Source of the DNA: an uncultured Clostridia bacterium
GTDB lineage: Bacteria; Bacillota; Clostridia; Lachnospirales; Lachnospiraceae
Length of the DNA: 8,183 nucleotides
Assembly: GCA_946614685.1 (NCBI GenBank)
Contig: CAMOHF010000040.1
Span: 1-8,183 of the forward strand
Reading direction: 5' to 3'
This document shows positions 6,057-8,183 of this stretch, in pieces; position 1 is the first letter of the stretch; every line of letters starts with the position of its first letter. The position numbers and the translations under genes were made by a program. The notes below the pieces were generated by a model, which was not told the origin of the DNA, did not search any database, and saw only the letters and a list, made by a program, of their open reading frames with translations.

Positions 6057-7392
6057 GATATTTTATAAGTGCTTCACGATTGTTGTCTTCCGGATGATCA
6101 AGCACATGCGTAAGAAGTTTGTCGAGCATTCTGCCAAGCCCCGGTCCCGCCGGCACGCCCATCTCCATCAGGTCGCGTCCGGAAAGCGCCAGTTCCTTTA
6201 AAGAAAGGCAGTCTCCGCGGCTCGTCACCGCCTGATACAGCTCCTCGAGTTTCTCGAGATAAGCGCGGCGCTCGTCCAGCCGATAGCTGCTCTGTCCGGC
6301 CATATCGGCCCTTCGAAGCTTCATATAATCCGGAAAATCCTCTGTTCCGAATTTGGCAAGGAAGTGTCTCATACCCTTCTCCGTATCACCGATGTCGTAA
6401 TCGTGATAGCGAACCAGGCGTTCCACCTTCCTGATGGTTTCGTTATCGAATTTCAGACGGCGCAGGATCTTCACCGCTTCCCTGGTGCCGATCTGCGGAT
6501 GCCCGTAGAAGTGATCGATGCCCTTCTCGTCCGTCGTGTGACAGGCGGGCTTCGCCACATCATGTAAGAGCGCCGCGTAGCGAAGATGTACCTCGGGAGG
6601 CACGGCCTCTACTACGTGGATCGTATGCTCCCCCACCGAATAACAGTGGTAGGGATTGTTCTGTTCCTGCTCCATCATGCGGTCAAACTCCGGAAGCACC
6701 ACGCCGGTGATCCCGAGCTTATAGGCCTCGCGGATCCGGCCCGGATAATCGGAGGTGAGCAGTTTCGTAAGCTCCTCGCGGATCCTCTCAGCGGAGACAA
6801 AGGCCAGGTCCAACACATGTGTCCGGATGGCCATGCGCGTATCGTCCTCGATGACAAAGTCAAGCTTCGCCGCAAATCTGACCGCGCGCAGCACGCGAAG
6901 CGCATCCTCGGAGAATCGCTCCTCGGGATTCCCCACACAGCGGATCACGCCGTCGGTAAGATCCTTCTGTCCGCCGTAGATATCCACGAGTCCGTCCTCG
7001 TGGTTATACGCCATGGCGTTGATCGAAAAATCCCGTCTCGCCAGGTCCTCTGACAGAGCGCCGGTAAATGTCACGGCCTTCGGGCGTCTGTGATCCTCGT
7101 AGACGCCGTCTAACCGGTAAGTCGTCACTTCAAAATCGTAGGGCAGTTCGCCCAGTGTCACGGACTTCGGTACAAGCACCGTCACCGTGCCGTGCTGGAT
7201 CCCGGTGTCGATCGTCTTGCCAAACAGACGCTTCACCTGCTCGGGTCTGGCGTTCGTTGTGATATCCCAGTCATGCGGCCGAAGCCCGAGCACGGCATCG
7301 CGCACACATCCGCCGACGATATAGGCCTCGAATCCGGCCTGCTTCAGCGTATCAATGATGTAATTGGCGCCGCGTGGCATCTCTATCTGCAT
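6046..7392 (-). CDS. cca: CCA tRNA nucleotidyltransferase with HD domain
   Basis: Adds or repairs the 3'-terminal CCA of tRNAs without a nucleic-acid template, using CTP and ATP; cytoplasmic. 448 residues, complete. The class II head is clear: VGGCVRD (26-32), the metal-binding pair DWD (D41, D43), RRDFSINAMAYN (119-130), and the base-selecting region EDALR (162-166) within the conserved ERFSEDALRVLRAVRF stretch. SAERIREEL (200-208) starts the tRNA-binding body. An HD-type domain follows (about 247-345), with GEHTIHVVE around H256 and LLHDVAKP (275-282), common in bacterial CCA enzymes with phosphohydrolase activity. ATG 7392 has GAAAGGT (7404-7398) 5 bases upstream; the in-frame ATG at codon 5 lacks such a site. 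The gene starts 21 bases after the proS stop and looks co-transcribed with it, which suits two tRNA-function genes. A poly(A) polymerase is the alternative, but length and HD domain favour Cca. Confidence 0.95.
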   Translation of the reverse strand: MQIEMPRGANYIIDTLKQAGFEAYIVGGCVRDAVLGLRPHDWDITTNARPEQVKRLFGKTIDTGIQHGTVTVLVPKSVTLGELPYDFEVTTYRLDGVYEDHRRPKAVTFTGALSEDLARRDFSINAMAYNHEDGLVDIYGGQKDLTDGVIRCVGNPEERFSEDALRVLRAVRFAAKLDFVIEDDTRMAIRTHVLDLAFVSAERIREELTKLLTSDYPGRIREAYKLGITGVVLPEFDRMMEQEQNNPYHCYSVGEHTIHVVEAVPPEVHLRYAALLHDVAKPACHTTDEKGIDHFYGHPQIGTREAVKILRRLKFDNETIRKVERLVRYHDYDIGDTEKGMRHFLAKFGTEDFPDYMKLRRADMAGQSSYRLDERRAYLEKLEELYQAVTSRGDCLSLKELALSGRDLMEMGVPAGPGLGRMLDKLLTHVLDHPEDNNREALIKYLHI

Positions 7393-7413
7393 GACTGACC
7401 TTTCATTTCTATA

Positions 7414-8183
7414 TTAGTAAGCTCTTCCGAAGTATACCATCTTCTTCGCGGGCTTTCCGCAGTATACGCAGGTATCTGCGATGTGCTCCTGTGCGAAGGG
7501 CATACATCTTGTAGTGGCGCCGGTCTCCTCCTTGATGGCATCCTCACATGCCTGATCGCCGCACCACATGCCGCGGATAAATCCGGGCTTGTTCTCGATC
7601 GTATCCTTGAATTCATCCCATGAAGTTGCGTCATAGGTGTGTGAATCTCTGTGTGCAAGTGCCTTCTCGTACATATCCTTCTGGATCGTCTCAAGCAGCT
7701 CGCCAATCTTTGCCGAAAGCTCGGTAAGCGCTACCGTGATCTTCTCTCCCGTATCGCGGCGGACAACCAAAGCCTGTCCCGCCTCGATATCTCTCGGTCC
7801 GATCTCCACACGGAGAGGTATGCCTCGCATCTCCTGCTCGGCAAATTTGTATCCGGGGCTCTTGTCCGTCTTGTCGACCTTCACTCTGTAGTCGGCCGCA
7901 AGCATCGCGCGAAGTTCCTCCGCCTTCTCGAGTACCCCTTCCTTCTTCTGCATGATGGGCACGATCATCACCTGTGTGGGCGCAACTCTGGGAGGGAGCT
8001 TTAAGCCGCTCTCATCGCCGTGTACCATGATGATGGCACCGATCAGTCTGGTGGTCACACCCCAGGATGTCTGATGTACATACTGAAGCTTGTTGTCTTT
8101 GTCCTGATACTGGATACCGAAAGCCTTCGCAAATCCGTCGCCGAAGTTGTGGCTGGTACCGGACTGCAGTGCCTTGCCGTCGT
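7414..8183 (-). CDS. proS: Prolyl-tRNA synthetase, archaeal/eukaryal type (5' part outside window)
   Basis: Attaches proline to tRNA(Pro) in the cytoplasm. Only the C-terminal 255 residues are in the window; the family is usually about 475-500 long. The visible part begins in the catalytic core with [20 protein letters not shown], then [19 protein letters not shown] (class II motif 3 region) and the junction [12 protein letters not shown]. An anticodon-binding domain follows, then the C-terminal zinc-type domain with Cys pattern C-x4-C (WCGDQAC) and C-x2-C (CVYC). The protein ends in GRAY with the terminal tyrosine typical of this subtype. This identifies the ProS type 3 form rather than the longer bacterial form with an inserted editing domain. 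The frame is open through the right edge. A GTG at 8058 lies inside the conserved SWGVTTR segment and is not the start. The stop TAA (7416-7414) is followed at 21 bases by cca. Confidence 0.96.
   Translation of the reverse strand, partial: DGKALQSGTSHNFGDGFAKAFGIQYQDKDNKLQYVHQTSWGVTTRLIGAIIMVHGDESGLKLPPRVAPTQVMIVPIMQKKEGVLEKAEELRAMLAADYRVKVDKTDKSPGYKFAEQEMRGIPLRVEIGPRDIEAGQALVVRRDTGEKITVALTELSAKIGELLETIQKDMYEKALAHRDSHTYDATSWDEFKDTIENKPGFIRGMWCGDQACEDAIKEETGATTRCMPFAQEHIADTCVYCGKPAKKMVYFGRAY

Noticed and set aside
7414..8058. A 214-residue protein starting at GTG 8058
   Set aside because: The frame stays open to the right edge and the residues before the GTG ([16 protein letters not shown]) are conserved prolyl-tRNA synthetase sequence, so this GTG is an internal valine codon.

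Overview
The window reads like the chromosome of a moderately GC-rich Firmicute of the class Clostridia, most likely a member of the Lachnospiraceae. This is inferred from the gene types: an archaeal/eukaryal-type prolyl-tRNA synthetase, a PEGA-repeat lipoprotein, a PgcA-like phosphohexomutase and HD-GYP phosphodiesterases, with AGGAGG-type ribosome binding sites. Species cannot be named from the sequence. I see no mobile element, CRISPR array, tRNA or rRNA.

All six genes lie on the minus strand and are packed tightly, so transcription runs from high to low coordinates. In that order they are: the C-terminal half of proS (enters from the right edge, stop at 7414); cca (7392-6046); a lipoprotein with three PEGA-like repeats (6024-4675); a PgcA-like phosphoglucomutase/phosphomannomutase (4655-2928); a hairpin terminator (2918-2887); a complete membrane-bound HD-GYP protein (2858-1140); and a second membrane HD-GYP protein (1133 to the left edge, truncated). 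The second HD-GYP gene and the upstream half of proS are cut by the window edges. No gap exceeds about 70 bases, so there is no unexplained intergenic stretch.

There are two functional blocks. The first, proS-cca-lipoprotein-mutase, is a mixed housekeeping run: tRNA charging, tRNA 3'-end synthesis, an envelope lipoprotein, and the sugar-phosphate step that feeds cell-surface polysaccharide. The gaps of about 20 bases suggest co-transcription. A promoter-like box sits unusually close to the lipoprotein start. The second block is a signalling pair: two tandem HD-GYP proteins with unrelated membrane input regions, the downstream one probably translationally coupled to the upstream one. The first carries an N-terminal membrane region resembling ECF-transporter S components, then a HAMP-like linker and an intact HD-GYP site. 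The second has a seven-helix membrane region and an HD-GYP site with one substituted metal-ligand position.

I found no clearly new defence or mobile system. The most distinctive features are the paired HD-GYP receptors, the ECF-S-like sensor fusion, and the regularly spaced PEGA-like repeats of the lipoprotein with its close-set promoter.
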